A stretch of DNA of 64,000 nt, taken from contig CAVTAR010000001.1 in the NCBI GenBank assembly GCA_963732775.1, forward strand, positions 1,116,001-1,180,000, read 5' to 3'. Shown in pieces: positions 54,265 to 62,159 of this stretch; positions within the stretch are counted from its first letter, which is position 1, and every line of letters starts with the position of its first letter. Both the position numbers and the translations under genes were made by a program. This DNA is from CAVRQM01 sp963732775 (GTDB lineage Bacteria; Pseudomonadota; Alphaproteobacteria; Acetobacterales; Acetobacteraceae). The notes beneath the pieces were generated by a model that was given only the letters and a program-made list of their open reading frames with translations, was not told where the DNA came from and searched no databases.

Positions 54265-55377
54265 TCAGTCGTGGGCGGGGTACGACGCCATCAGCCGCGT
54301 CTGTCGTCGCCAGGCGCGATACATGGGACTCAGCCCGCTGGTCTTGAAGCCGCGCGCCCGGTTGGCGCGGCCGATCGCGAACACCTGATGGTAGTGCCAG
54401 AGCTGGTCGCGCCAGGCCTTCCAGAGCGAGGTCCGCGCGTCCCAGATGTGGGTAGCCTCGGAGCCCGCGCCGTTGATCTCGATGACCGCGAAGTCCTCGC
54501 CGCGACGCAGCGCGGCAAGCGAGCGGAACCGCAGGTCGATGCGGCCGAAGTGGAACTCCGGCATGGCGCGTGCGAGGTCCTCGATGCGCGCGGCGAGCGC
54601 CGGCGTGGCCTCGTGCATTGCGTCGCGGAACACCGAGCCCTTGCAGTGGTTGCCAACCAGCACCAGGCGCACCTGCTCGCCGGCGCCGGGCACCTCCTCG
54701 AGGCGGCCGGCGAGGTGCGACAGGTAGAGCTGCGGCACGCGGCCGGCGCGAGGGTCGGCGAGCACCAGGTCGCGCAGCGTACGGCGGCCGTCGCCGACGA
54801 CCGATTGTGGCGTCTTGAGGGTGATCGAGGTGACCCGGCCCCGACGCTCGCCGGGTCGGCGGACGTAGAAGATGCCGGCCTCGCACGGCCAGGGAATGTA
54901 TCGCTGGACGATCAGTTCCACGCCCTGCGGGTATTCCGGCAGTGCCGAGGCGAGGATCCGGCCGCTCTCGACCAGCCGCACCCCGTTGCCGTGGCAGCCG
55001 ATGTCCGGCTTCAGAATTACCGGGTAGGCGATGCCGGTGTCCCGCATCGTGGCCTCGATCAGGCTCACTGGCGCCGAAGCCTCGATGCGCACGTACGGGG
55101 CGAGCATGTCCCGGGCCGGCCCCGTGACCTGATCTAGGATCGAGGCCTTGCTCTCGCCGCACAGCCCGCCGGTCTCGATGTGCGGGTTGGCCGCGGTCGG
55201 CAGGCTCATGTCGCCCCAGCGCAGGCCGAGCCAGATCCACTGGGCGACAATGGGTGCATAGAACAGCCAGCCGGGCCAGAATTCGAAGAAGCTGACCGGC
55301 GGCCCGTCGAGCACCTCCGCCTCGCGCTCGATGACCTCACCGGGCGCACCCGCGGGCACGTTATCGGGCAGCATCAT
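54265..55377 (-). CDS. ATP-grasp family protein with N-terminal membrane segment
   Basis: This 370-residue protein has a hydrophobic N-terminal segment (FEFWPGWLFYAPIVAQWIWL) followed by LPTAANPHIETGGLCGESKA, then an ATP-grasp core: VILKPDIGCHGNGVRLVES (nucleotide binding), IVQRYIPWPCEAGIFYVRRP, and the metal-binding RIDLRFRSLAALRRGEDFAV with IEINGAGSEATHIWD. Ligases of this fold join a carboxylate to an amine or thiol; the substrates are unknown. Its ATG overlaps the dedA stop (ATGA), suggesting a joint membrane function. Confidence 0.8.
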   Translation of the reverse strand: MMLPDNVPAGAPGEVIEREAEVLDGPPVSFFEFWPGWLFYAPIVAQWIWLGLRWGDMSLPTAANPHIETGGLCGESKASILDQVTGPARDMLAPYVRIEASAPVSLIEATMRDTGIAYPVILKPDIGCHGNGVRLVESGRILASALPEYPQGVELIVQRYIPWPCEAGIFYVRRPGERRGRVTSITLKTPQSVVGDGRRTLRDLVLADPRAGRVPQLYLSHLAGRLEEVPGAGEQVRLVLVGNHCKGSVFRDAMHEATPALAARIEDLARAMPEFHFGRIDLRFRSLAALRRGEDFAVIEINGAGSEATHIWDARTSLWKAWRDQLWHYHQVFAIGRANRARGFKTSGLSPMYRAWRRQTRLMASYPAHD

Positions 55378-55958
55378 CGCCGAGCCTCCTGGAGGCGTGC
55401 CGCAAAACGTCCGATCAGCAGGAGCACGCAGGCGAAGCCGACGGCGCCGGCCCAGCGCCACGCGCCCAGGTAATCGATCAGCAGCGCCCCGATCTTGAGC
55501 GAGATCCCGAACAGGAGCGACGTCCAAATCAGCGTGGCCACGATCGCGGCGAGCGCAAAGCGTTTCAGGCTCGTGTGCAGGAACCCGCATGCCGTATAGG
55601 TGGGGAGGCGTGCACCCGGGATGAACCGGCTGATGAACACCACCTGGAACACCCGCTCACCCAGCCAGTCACGCCCGCCCTGACGGCGGGCCACCGGGAT
55701 CCAGCGCGCGATCCAGGCGCTGCGCGCGGACAGCCTGCCCAACCCGTATAACCCGAGGTCGCCCAGGACAATGCCTGCGTAGAGCGCGCCGAGTGCCCAC
55801 GGCATGGAGATCGCCCCGGATTGCGCCAGCATCGCGGCCGTGATGGTGGCCGCATCCTCGAGGACGAAGGTGCCCAGGATGATCAGCGCCGCCTGCACTA
55901 TCCCGTCGTGCCCTGCCAACCCGAGCAGCGACTGCGTCCAATCGGCCATCGCACTCAT
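55374..55958 (-). CDS. DedA/SNARE-associated family membrane protein
   Basis: This is a DedA-family integral membrane protein of 194 residues: FVLEDAATITAAMLAQSG (membrane-dipping acidic motif region), GIVLGDLGLYGLGRL, FISRFIPGARLPTYTACG with the conserved R and G residues. DedA proteins flip phospholipids or undecaprenyl phosphate across the membrane. It is coupled to the ATP-grasp gene by ATGA. Confidence 0.87.
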   Translation of the reverse strand: MSAMADWTQSLLGLAGHDGIVQAALIILGTFVLEDAATITAAMLAQSGAISMPWALGALYAGIVLGDLGLYGLGRLSARSAWIARWIPVARRQGGRDWLGERVFQVVFISRFIPGARLPTYTACGFLHTSLKRFALAAIVATLIWTSLLFGISLKIGALLIDYLGAWRWAGAVGFACVLLLIGRFAARLQEARR

Positions 55959-56173
55959 CGCCGCTCGAATCGCTGGTTCGGTTCCCCGGGCGGGGGCGCG
56001 TCGGCCGAGAACTCGGGGGTAGTGCTCACGATGCTGCTATATGCCTCGGTCTGGTCATGTTTGCTCCCCCCTTTCGTCACCCTTGCGTGAGGCCGCTGCT
56101 GACGCAATCGTGTAAAACGATCGCACGGTAAAGGCTGGGCGCGCCGGCCGGTGCCGGTAAAGTGCCGCCCGTG

Positions 56174-56560
56174 ATGACGATCGAAGATTTCCGGTCCCAG
56201 GTCCGGAAAGCGAACATACTGGTCGTCGACGACGACGACGAGGTCCGGGTCATGCTGGTCGAATCGCTGCGCGATTTCGGCTATACCGTCATGGAGGCGG
56301 CCAGCGCCGAGGACGCCCTGCCACTGGCGCGGGCGGCCGACCGCAACGGCGAGCGCGGGATCGACATGGTGATCACCGACGTGCGGATGCCGGGCATGTC
56401 CGGCCTCGAACTCGCCGACCGGCTGCAGCGCGAGCACACCCACCTCAAGGTGATCGTGATGTCGGGCTACTTTCAGCCGCAGCCGCTGTCGCAACGCTTC
56501 CTCCGCAAGCCGTTCCGGATCCAGGAACTCGCCTCGGCGGTGCGCGATGAACTGGAGTAG
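56174..56560 (+). CDS. Single-domain response regulator
   Basis: This is a receiver-only protein of 128 residues: ILVVDDDDEVRVMLVESL (acidic pocket), phospho-acceptor Asp in VITDVRMPGMSGLEL, switch Ser in VMSGYF, and conserved Lys in FLRKPFRIQEL. It has no output domain, like CheY/DivK. GTG 56162 would add four residues. It is divergent from dedA; no kinase is adjacent. Confidence 0.88.
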   Translation: MTIEDFRSQVRKANILVVDDDDEVRVMLVESLRDFGYTVMEAASAEDALPLARAADRNGERGIDMVITDVRMPGMSGLELADRLQREHTHLKVIVMSGYFQPQPLSQRFLRKPFRIQELASAVRDELE

Positions 56561-56605
56561 GGGTGCGCCGTCCAGCCGGAGCCGGAGCGACTCTCGCTTG
56601 AGACC

Positions 56606-56746
56606 ATGCTCGCGGATCCGACGCTGCGCGACCTGATGCGCAGCGACGGCGTGAGCCGCAAGGACCCGCTTGTCGTGTGGGCGCCCGCGTCGGCCAGGTA
56701 CGTATCGGCCAGATACGTATCAGCTAGGTTCAGGCCGCCATCGTGA
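56606..56746 (+). CDS. Possible small protein ending in a tandem repeat
   Basis: A 46-residue frame starts with MLADPTLRDLMRSDGVSRKD, a phrase like those of short alphaproteobacterial proteins. It ends in ARYVSARYVSARFRPPS, where the 15-bp repeat is translated. It overlaps the 3' end of the epimerase gene on the other strand by 17 nt. In-frame sequence upstream (PEPERLSLET) also looks coding, so the true start may be further left. It may be truncated by the repeat. Confidence 0.3.
   Translation: MLADPTLRDLMRSDGVSRKDPLVVWAPASARYVSARYVSARFRPPS
56690..56734. repeat. 15-bp tandem repeat
   Basis: TCGGCCAGGTACGTA is followed by TCGGCCAGATACGTA (14 of 15 identical) and a degenerate third unit TCAGCTAGGTTCAGG. 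It touches the last codon of the epimerase gene (stop at 56730-56732). Confidence 0.8.
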
Positions 56747-57626
56747 CGTGGTGCCGCCAGGAATGCACCGGCGCGAAGCCCAGCATCTCGCGTGCCTTGC
56801 GGTTGGCGAGCAGCGTCTCGAACTCCCCCAGGGGTCGTCTGACCGGCACGCCGGGGTAGAATCGCCGCAGCAGCTCGGCGGTCGGCAGGTCCGACGAGCA
56901 ATCGTCCTGGGCGGCGTTGAACACCTGGTAGCCGAGCCCGTCTGTCTCGATGCAGCGCAGCACCAACTGGCCGAGGTCGCGGGCGTCGATGTAGCTCCAG
57001 GCGATCTTCCTGCGGCCTCCCGGCTCCTCGAACCATTTCGGAAACAGGGTGTATTCGTGCGGCTCGATGACGTTGCCGATGCGCAGCGCGTAGATATCGG
57101 CTCCGGAGCGCAGCGAGAAGGCGTGCGACGTCGCCTCGTTGCAGATCTTGCTCAGCGCGTAGGAATCCATTGGGTCGACCGGGTATTCCTCGTCGAGCGG
57201 AAAGTAGTGCGGCTCGCGCGGCGTATTGGCGAACACGATGCCATAGGTGGTCTCGGACGACGCCACGACCACCTTGCGGATGCCAAGCTTGGTTGCCGCC
57301 TCGATGACGTTATAGGTACCCATCGTGTTGACGCGAAACACCTCGTTGTCCGGCGTGATCATGATGCGCGGGATGGCCGCGAAGTGCACCACCGCGTCCA
57401 CCGGCTGCGGCCGCAGGTCGGGGTCGAACTCGTGCAGGCCCATATACGAGGACAGAGCGTTGAACACCTGACCGCTGTCGGTGATGTCGGTGATCAGCGT
57501 GCGGACGCCCGGCTGATCGAGCGCCTTCAGGTCGAGGTTCAGCACCTGGCAGCCGTGCTCCGCCAAGTAGCGCACGACGTGCCGCCCCGCCTTGCCCGTG
57601 CCGCCCGTGAACATCACCCGCTTCAT
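56730..57626 (-). CDS. NAD-dependent epimerase/dehydratase
   Basis: This is an extended SDR of 298 residues: VMFTGGTGKAGRHVVRYL (Rossmann), AVVHFAAIPR, VVASSETTYG, and the catalytic DSYALSKICNEA (YxxxK). Such proteins act on nucleotide sugars or related sugar acids; the length and the HFAAIPRIM segment resemble UDP-glucose 4-epimerase-like/uronate dehydrogenase groups. ATG 57626 starts directly at the Rossmann fold. The specific substrate is unknown. Confidence 0.85.
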   Translation of the reverse strand: MKRVMFTGGTGKAGRHVVRYLAEHGCQVLNLDLKALDQPGVRTLITDITDSGQVFNALSSYMGLHEFDPDLRPQPVDAVVHFAAIPRIMITPDNEVFRVNTMGTYNVIEAATKLGIRKVVVASSETTYGIVFANTPREPHYFPLDEEYPVDPMDSYALSKICNEATSHAFSLRSGADIYALRIGNVIEPHEYTLFPKWFEEPGGRRKIAWSYIDARDLGQLVLRCIETDGLGYQVFNAAQDDCSSDLPTAELLRRFYPGVPVRRPLGEFETLLANRKAREMLGFAPVHSWRHHVTMAA

Positions 57627-57676
57627 GCCGTCCCGTCCCCGTTGCGCCTCGCCGGCCGTCACCCTAACACCCCACC

Positions 57677-58288
57677 ATGACGCTGCGAACGGAGACCCGC
57701 ACGGGCGCGGCGATCGCGCCATATATAGAGGCACTCGCCCGCTTGCGCATCGAGGTGTTCCGCGATTGGCCTTACCTCTACGCTGGCAGCGAGGCGGAGG
57801 AGCGCACACATTTGGCAGCGTTCTCGCGTAGCCCGGACGCGGCCTTGGTGGTTGCCCTCGACGGGGCCGAGCCGGTCGGGTGCAGCACCTGCCTGGCGCT
57901 CGCACATGAGCCGGCCAACGTCCGCGCGCCGTTCGAGGCGCGCGGGTGGGAGGTGCGGCGCTTCTGCTATTTCAGCGAGAGCGTGCTGCGGCGGCGGTAC
58001 CGCGGGCAGGGCGTGGGGCTCGCCTTCTTCGCCGCCCGCGAGGCGCACGCGCGCACCTTGCCGGGCGTCGACTACGCCGCGTTCTGCAGCGTCCACCGCG
58101 CGGCCGCCGACCCGCGACGGCCGGCCGACGCGGCACCGCTTGACGGCTTCTGGCGCAAGCGCGGTTTTGCGCCGGTGCCGGGGCTATCCTGCACGATGAC
58201 CTGGCCGGAGGTCGGCCGCGACGGCCCGCAGGTGAACCGGCTCGATTTCTGGGCGAAGTCGCTGAACGGGACGGGATTGCCGCCGTGA
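57677..58288 (+). CDS. GNAT family N-acetyltransferase
   Basis: This 203-residue product has the acetyl-CoA motif VLRRRYRGQGVGLAFFAARE (Q/RxxGxG/A) at its centre, CSTCLALAHEP and a C-terminal GFWRKRGFAPVPG. GNAT enzymes acetylate amines or proteins; the substrate is unknown. Its stop overlaps the nitrilase GTG (GTGA), so the two are co-translated. Confidence 0.84.
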   Translation: MTLRTETRTGAAIAPYIEALARLRIEVFRDWPYLYAGSEAEERTHLAAFSRSPDAALVVALDGAEPVGCSTCLALAHEPANVRAPFEARGWEVRRFCYFSESVLRRRYRGQGVGLAFFAAREAHARTLPGVDYAAFCSVHRAAADPRRPADAAPLDGFWRKRGFAPVPGLSCTMTWPEVGRDGPQVNRLDFWAKSLNGTGLPP

Positions 58289-59214
58289 CGCTGCGAATCG
58301 GCCTGCTGGCGTGGCGCGTCGAGCGCGGCGGCAGCGTCGATGCCTTCGCGCGCCGGCTCGACGCCGAACTCGCGGTTGCCGCCCGCGCCGGGGCCGAACT
58401 CGTCATGCTGCCGGAATACGCGGCCCTGGAAGCCGCCTTCGCCGGTGCGCCGGACCTGGCGGGCGAACTGGCGCGCGCCGTGGAGCAGGCGCCGGCGCTG
58501 CTCGAAGCCGCGCGCACGATCGCCGGCCGTCACGGCCTGTGGCTGCTCGGCGGCACATGGCCTGTGCGGGACGGCAACCGCGTCGTCAACCGCGCCCACC
58601 TGATCGCGCCCGATGGCCGGATGGCGACGCAGGACAAGCACGTGATGACGCGCTTCGAGGCGGAGGAGTGGGGCGTCGCTCCCGGTGCGCCGCCGCACGT
58701 CTTCGAGACGCCCTGGGGCCGCCTCGGGGTCGCCATCTGCTTCGATGCGGAGTTTCCGACTTTGGTGCGGGCCCAGGTAGAGGCCGGCGCCTGGCTGGTG
58801 CTGGTGCCGAGCTGCACAGAGACGATGCACGGCTTCTCGCGCGTGCGAATCTCGGCCGCCGCGCGCGCCATGGAAAACCAGTGCTTCGTCGCCATGGCGC
58901 CCACCGTGGGACTCGCGCCCTGGAGCGCGGCGCTCGACGCCAATCGCGGCTATGCCGCCGTGTTCGGTCCGGCCGACCGCGGCTTCCCGGAGGACGGCGT
59001 GATCGCGCGAGGCGCACTCGACCAGCACGGCTGGGTATTCGCGGACCTCGACGCGGCGCGCATCCAGGCCGTCCGCCGTGATGGTTCGGTGCTCAACCAC
59101 GTCCGCTGGCCGACGATCGTGCCGGCCAGCGATGTAGTCACGCCAGCACGACCTCGCTCAGGCGCGGCGGCGCCGGCGGGCGAACGCCAGCCCCATCGCA
59201 CCCAGGCCGAGTAG
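58285..59214 (+). CDS. Carbon-nitrogen hydrolase (nitrilase superfamily)
   Basis: This is a nitrilase-fold amidase of 309 residues with the E-K-C triad: Glu in ELVMLPEYAAL, Lys in TQDKHVMTRFE and Cys in VAICFDAEFPTL. The pairing with a GNAT gene is common and suggests N-acyl/amide metabolism. The last 25 residues (from about VTPARPRSGAAAP) overlap the PEP-CTERM gene on the other strand by 57 nt and are not conserved, so the true end may be earlier. Confidence 0.88.
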   Translation: MTLRIGLLAWRVERGGSVDAFARRLDAELAVAARAGAELVMLPEYAALEAAFAGAPDLAGELARAVEQAPALLEAARTIAGRHGLWLLGGTWPVRDGNRVVNRAHLIAPDGRMATQDKHVMTRFEAEEWGVAPGAPPHVFETPWGRLGVAICFDAEFPTLVRAQVEAGAWLVLVPSCTETMHGFSRVRISAAARAMENQCFVAMAPTVGLAPWSAALDANRGYAAVFGPADRGFPEDGVIARGALDQHGWVFADLDAARIQAVRRDGSVLNHVRWPTIVPASDVVTPARPRSGAAAPAGERQPHRTQAE

Positions 59215-59847
59215 CGACAGCGTTGCGGGCTCCGGCACCGGGTCCGCGACGTAGGACAGGTATTGCGACGCGCCTTCGCCGTTCGGCAGCAGCTCGTAGA
59301 CCAGCGACGTCGCCCCAAGCTTCCAGGCGCCGTCGTCGACGTTCGTGAGGTCGGCCTGGGCCGCCGCGATCACGTTGGGGTCAATGTTGCTCACGTAGAA
59401 ATTGCCCGTCGTGACGTCGTTGTGGCCGGTGAAGCCGTCATACAGAACCTCCCAAACCGCGAGTTGCAGGCCGGCCGAGCTGACGGCGTTGTTGACTAGG
59501 GCGTTGCCGTTCTGGATCAGCGCGCCGATGGCCGAAATGGTCGGGCCGTCGTCCACCGTGGCATCGAGCGTACCACGGGTGTAGCGGGTCGGGGTGAGGA
59601 GCGTGTCGAAGATGTCGGTGCAGTAGGTCTGGATCGAGCTGACAAGGCTGCTCGCCACGTCCTTCGCCTGGACGGTGATCTGGCCGGCCTGCACGCGCTC
59701 GGAGAAATTGCCGAGGTGCAGCGTCATCGCCATCTCGCCGTTGCGAAACGGGTTCGCGTCCGTCACGTCGTACTGCACCGGGTTGGCATGGGCCGCGCCC
59801 GCGGAGACGAGGCCGAGGGCCGAGGCAGCGAAGAGCAAGGTGCGCAT
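59158..59847 (-). CDS. PEP-CTERM sorting-domain protein
   Basis: This is a secreted protein of 229 residues with a signal peptide (MRTLLFAASALGLVSAGAAHA). Its C-terminus is a classic PEP-CTERM signal: VPEPATLSLLGLGAMG, a membrane helix, then RRRRRA. The middle contains repeated LWE/DDG beta-type segments and QTYCTDIFDTLL. Such proteins are processed by exosortase and linked to extracellular polysaccharide. An exosortase locus is therefore expected elsewhere in the genome. Confidence 0.9.
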   Translation of the reverse strand: MRTLLFAASALGLVSAGAAHANPVQYDVTDANPFRNGEMAMTLHLGNFSERVQAGQITVQAKDVASSLVSSIQTYCTDIFDTLLTPTRYTRGTLDATVDDGPTISAIGALIQNGNALVNNAVSSAGLQLAVWEVLYDGFTGHNDVTTGNFYVSNIDPNVIAAAQADLTNVDDGAWKLGATSLVYELLPNGEGASQYLSYVADPVPEPATLSLLGLGAMGLAFARRRRRA

Positions 59848-59956
59848 CTGGGGAGCCTTCCGGGGCGGGGTTGGTGATGTCTCATTCCTATCAGATCATC
59901 CACTTTTTGAGAACCGCTTTTTTTGAGACGACTGGCTATGTTGCCTGCCCGGGGAC

Positions 59957-61147
59957 ATGACGCTAGCGGGGTCTGTGGAACCAAGCGCGCCCTTGATTTA
60001 CCTCGTCGCCGGCGAGCACAGCGGCGATGCGCTGGGCGCGCGCCTGATGGCGGCGCTCCGGCGGCAGCGGCCGGAGTTGCGGTTTGCCGGCGTGGGTGGC
60101 CCGCGCATGATGGCTTCCGGGCTCGAGCCGCTGTTTGCGATGCACGAACTCGCCGTCATGGGCCTGGTCGAGGTGCTGCCGCGCGTGCGGCGGCTGCGGC
60201 AGCTGCTGCGCTGGGTAGAGGCGGACATCCGCGCCCGCCACCCGGCCGTGCTGGTGACGATCGACAGCCCCGGCTTCACGCTTCGCCTGCTGCGTCGGCT
60301 GGCGGGCGCGGGCGTCGCGCGCGTACATTATGTTGCACCCCAGGTCTGGGCTTGGCGCGAGCATCGGGTGCGCGAGTTCCCCGGCCTTTGGGAGCGGCTG
60401 CTATGCCTGCTGCCGTTCGAGACGGCGTTCTTCGCCCGCCACGGGCTGCCTGCGACGTTTGTCGGCCACCCGGTGCTGGAGAGTGGTGCGGGGCAGGGCG
60501 ACGGCGCGCGCTTCCGCGCCACTCATAAGCTGCCGCCGGAGCGCCCGGTGCTGGTGCTGATGCCCGGCAGCCGCCGCAGCGAGGCACCACGCCTGCTGCC
60601 CGTGTTCGGCGCGACGCTCGCGCAGCTGCGGCGAGATATCCCCGGGGTGGTCGCGGTGGTCCCGACCGCCAACGCCGTGGCCGAGACCGTCGCCCGCGCC
60701 GCCGCGCGATGGGCGGTGCCGCCGGTGATCGTGACGGAGGCAAGCGAGAAGCACGACGCCTACGACGCCGCGGCTGCGGCACTCACCAAGTCCGGCACCT
60801 CGACGTTGGAGCTCGCGCTGGCCGGCGTGCCGATGGCCGTCACCTACCGCGTGAACCCGATCACCGCGTTGATCGCGCGCCGCCTGATCCAGGTGCCGCA
60901 CGTCGCCATGGTGAACCTGCTGGCGGGCCGCGCCGTCGTGCCCGAACTGCTTCAGCGCGACTGCGCGCCAGGACCGCTCGCCGCCGTCGTGCGAGGGCTG
61001 ATCGGCGAGCCCGCGCGTGCGGCCGCCCAGCGCGCCGCCTTCGCGCCCGTGCTCGCGAGCCTGGCCGCGCCCGTGGGCCTGCCCTCCGACGCTGCCGCGC
61101 GCGAGGTGCTGGCGGTGCTGGACGGGGACCCGCCGCGCCACATCTAG
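59957..61147 (+). CDS. lpxB: Lipid-A-disaccharide synthase
   Basis: LpxB condenses UDP-2,3-diacylglucosamine with lipid X in lipid A synthesis. The 396-residue GT19 protein has YLVAGEHSGDALGARL at the N-terminus, TIDSPGFTLRLLRRL, VHYVAPQVWAWREHR, LMPGSRRSEAPRLL and TKSGTSTLELALAGVPM. It shows the organism makes lipid A. lpxA and fabZ are not adjacent here. The 110 nt upstream separates it from the PEP-CTERM gene. Confidence 0.96.
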   Translation: MTLAGSVEPSAPLIYLVAGEHSGDALGARLMAALRRQRPELRFAGVGGPRMMASGLEPLFAMHELAVMGLVEVLPRVRRLRQLLRWVEADIRARHPAVLVTIDSPGFTLRLLRRLAGAGVARVHYVAPQVWAWREHRVREFPGLWERLLCLLPFETAFFARHGLPATFVGHPVLESGAGQGDGARFRATHKLPPERPVLVLMPGSRRSEAPRLLPVFGATLAQLRRDIPGVVAVVPTANAVAETVARAAARWAVPPVIVTEASEKHDAYDAAAAALTKSGTSTLELALAGVPMAVTYRVNPITALIARRLIQVPHVAMVNLLAGRAVVPELLQRDCAPGPLAAVVRGLIGEPARAAAQRAAFAPVLASLAAPVGLPSDAAAREVLAVLDGDPPRHI

Positions 61148-61152
61148 GGAGG

Positions 61153-62052
61153 GTGCGTCACCTCGGCCTTCCGCTCGCCGCCATGCTGTTCTGGGCCGGG
61201 GGGGTGGCCGCCGACCCCGTGTACGCGCCGCCGGGCCGGATGGTGCCCGTGTTCGACACCAGCCTGCACCTGTACTGCACCGGGGACGGGGCGCCGACCG
61301 TGGTGCTGGAGGCGGGGCTCGGCGGCGACTACCTCGATTTCTCGCGCGTGCAGCCGCTGCTGGCGGCGCGGTTGCGGGTGTGCAGCTACGACCGCGCCGG
61401 CGCCGGCTTCTCCGCCCGCACCGCCCGGCCGCGCGATGCGCTGGCCATCACCGAGGAACTGCACGCGCTGGTTCGCGCCGGTGCCGTCGGGCGGCCCTTC
61501 GTACTGGTCGGCCACTCGTTCGGCGGACTGCTGAGCCTGCTGTATGCACGCCGCTACCCGGCGGACGTGAGCGGATTGGTGCTGCTCGACAGCATGCACC
61601 CTGACCAGTTTGCCCGCTTCGCCGCAGCCGGCGTGGAGCTGGAGCGCGACCCGCATATGGTGATCGGCCGCACCCCGGGCGCTGCTGCCGCGTATGGCCA
61701 GCCGGACGGCGTCCGCCGCGAGGCGATCGACCTGGCGCTGGCCGACAAGGCGCGGGTGTTCGTGTTCCGCGAGATGAGCCGCTTCGAGGACAGCGGCGCC
61801 GAGCTGCGTGCGGCCGATCTGCCGCGCCTGCCTGCCCGCGTGCTGGTGCACGGCGACGGCGAGTGGGACGTGCCCTATCCCGACGGCCGCATGGAACGCG
61901 CCTGGTCCGCGATGCAGGGCGAGATGGCAACCGCGCTGGGCGCGCCGCCGCCTATCCGAGTGCCAGGCAGCGGCCACCAGATCGCGCTCGACGCGCCGCA
62001 GGCCGTGGCCGACGCGGTGTTCGCCGTGGCGGGCGGAACGGGCGCCCGCTAG
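61153..62052 (+). CDS. Secreted alpha/beta hydrolase
   Basis: This is a 299-residue alpha/beta-fold hydrolase with a short signal-like N-terminus (LAAMLFWAGGVAA) and LYCTGDGAPTVVLEAGLGG. It has the nucleophile elbow LVGHSFGGLLSLLYARR, LLDSMHPDQF and a final SGHQIALDAPQ. GTG 61153 follows GGGAGG very closely; ATG 61183 is another candidate. Its substrate is unknown. It begins 5 nt after lpxB and is probably co-transcribed. Confidence 0.84.
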   Translation: MRHLGLPLAAMLFWAGGVAADPVYAPPGRMVPVFDTSLHLYCTGDGAPTVVLEAGLGGDYLDFSRVQPLLAARLRVCSYDRAGAGFSARTARPRDALAITEELHALVRAGAVGRPFVLVGHSFGGLLSLLYARRYPADVSGLVLLDSMHPDQFARFAAAGVELERDPHMVIGRTPGAAAAYGQPDGVRREAIDLALADKARVFVFREMSRFEDSGAELRAADLPRLPARVLVHGDGEWDVPYPDGRMERAWSAMQGEMATALGAPPPIRVPGSGHQIALDAPQAVADAVFAVAGGTGAR

Positions 62053-62159
62053 CCGGTCATGACGACTGCGTGAGGCCGCCTGCCGCGCGGTCGCGGCATC
62101 CCTCGCCGGACGCTATGAGCACTCGGCCGCCAGAGCCAGAGAACCGGGAGGATACCGCC

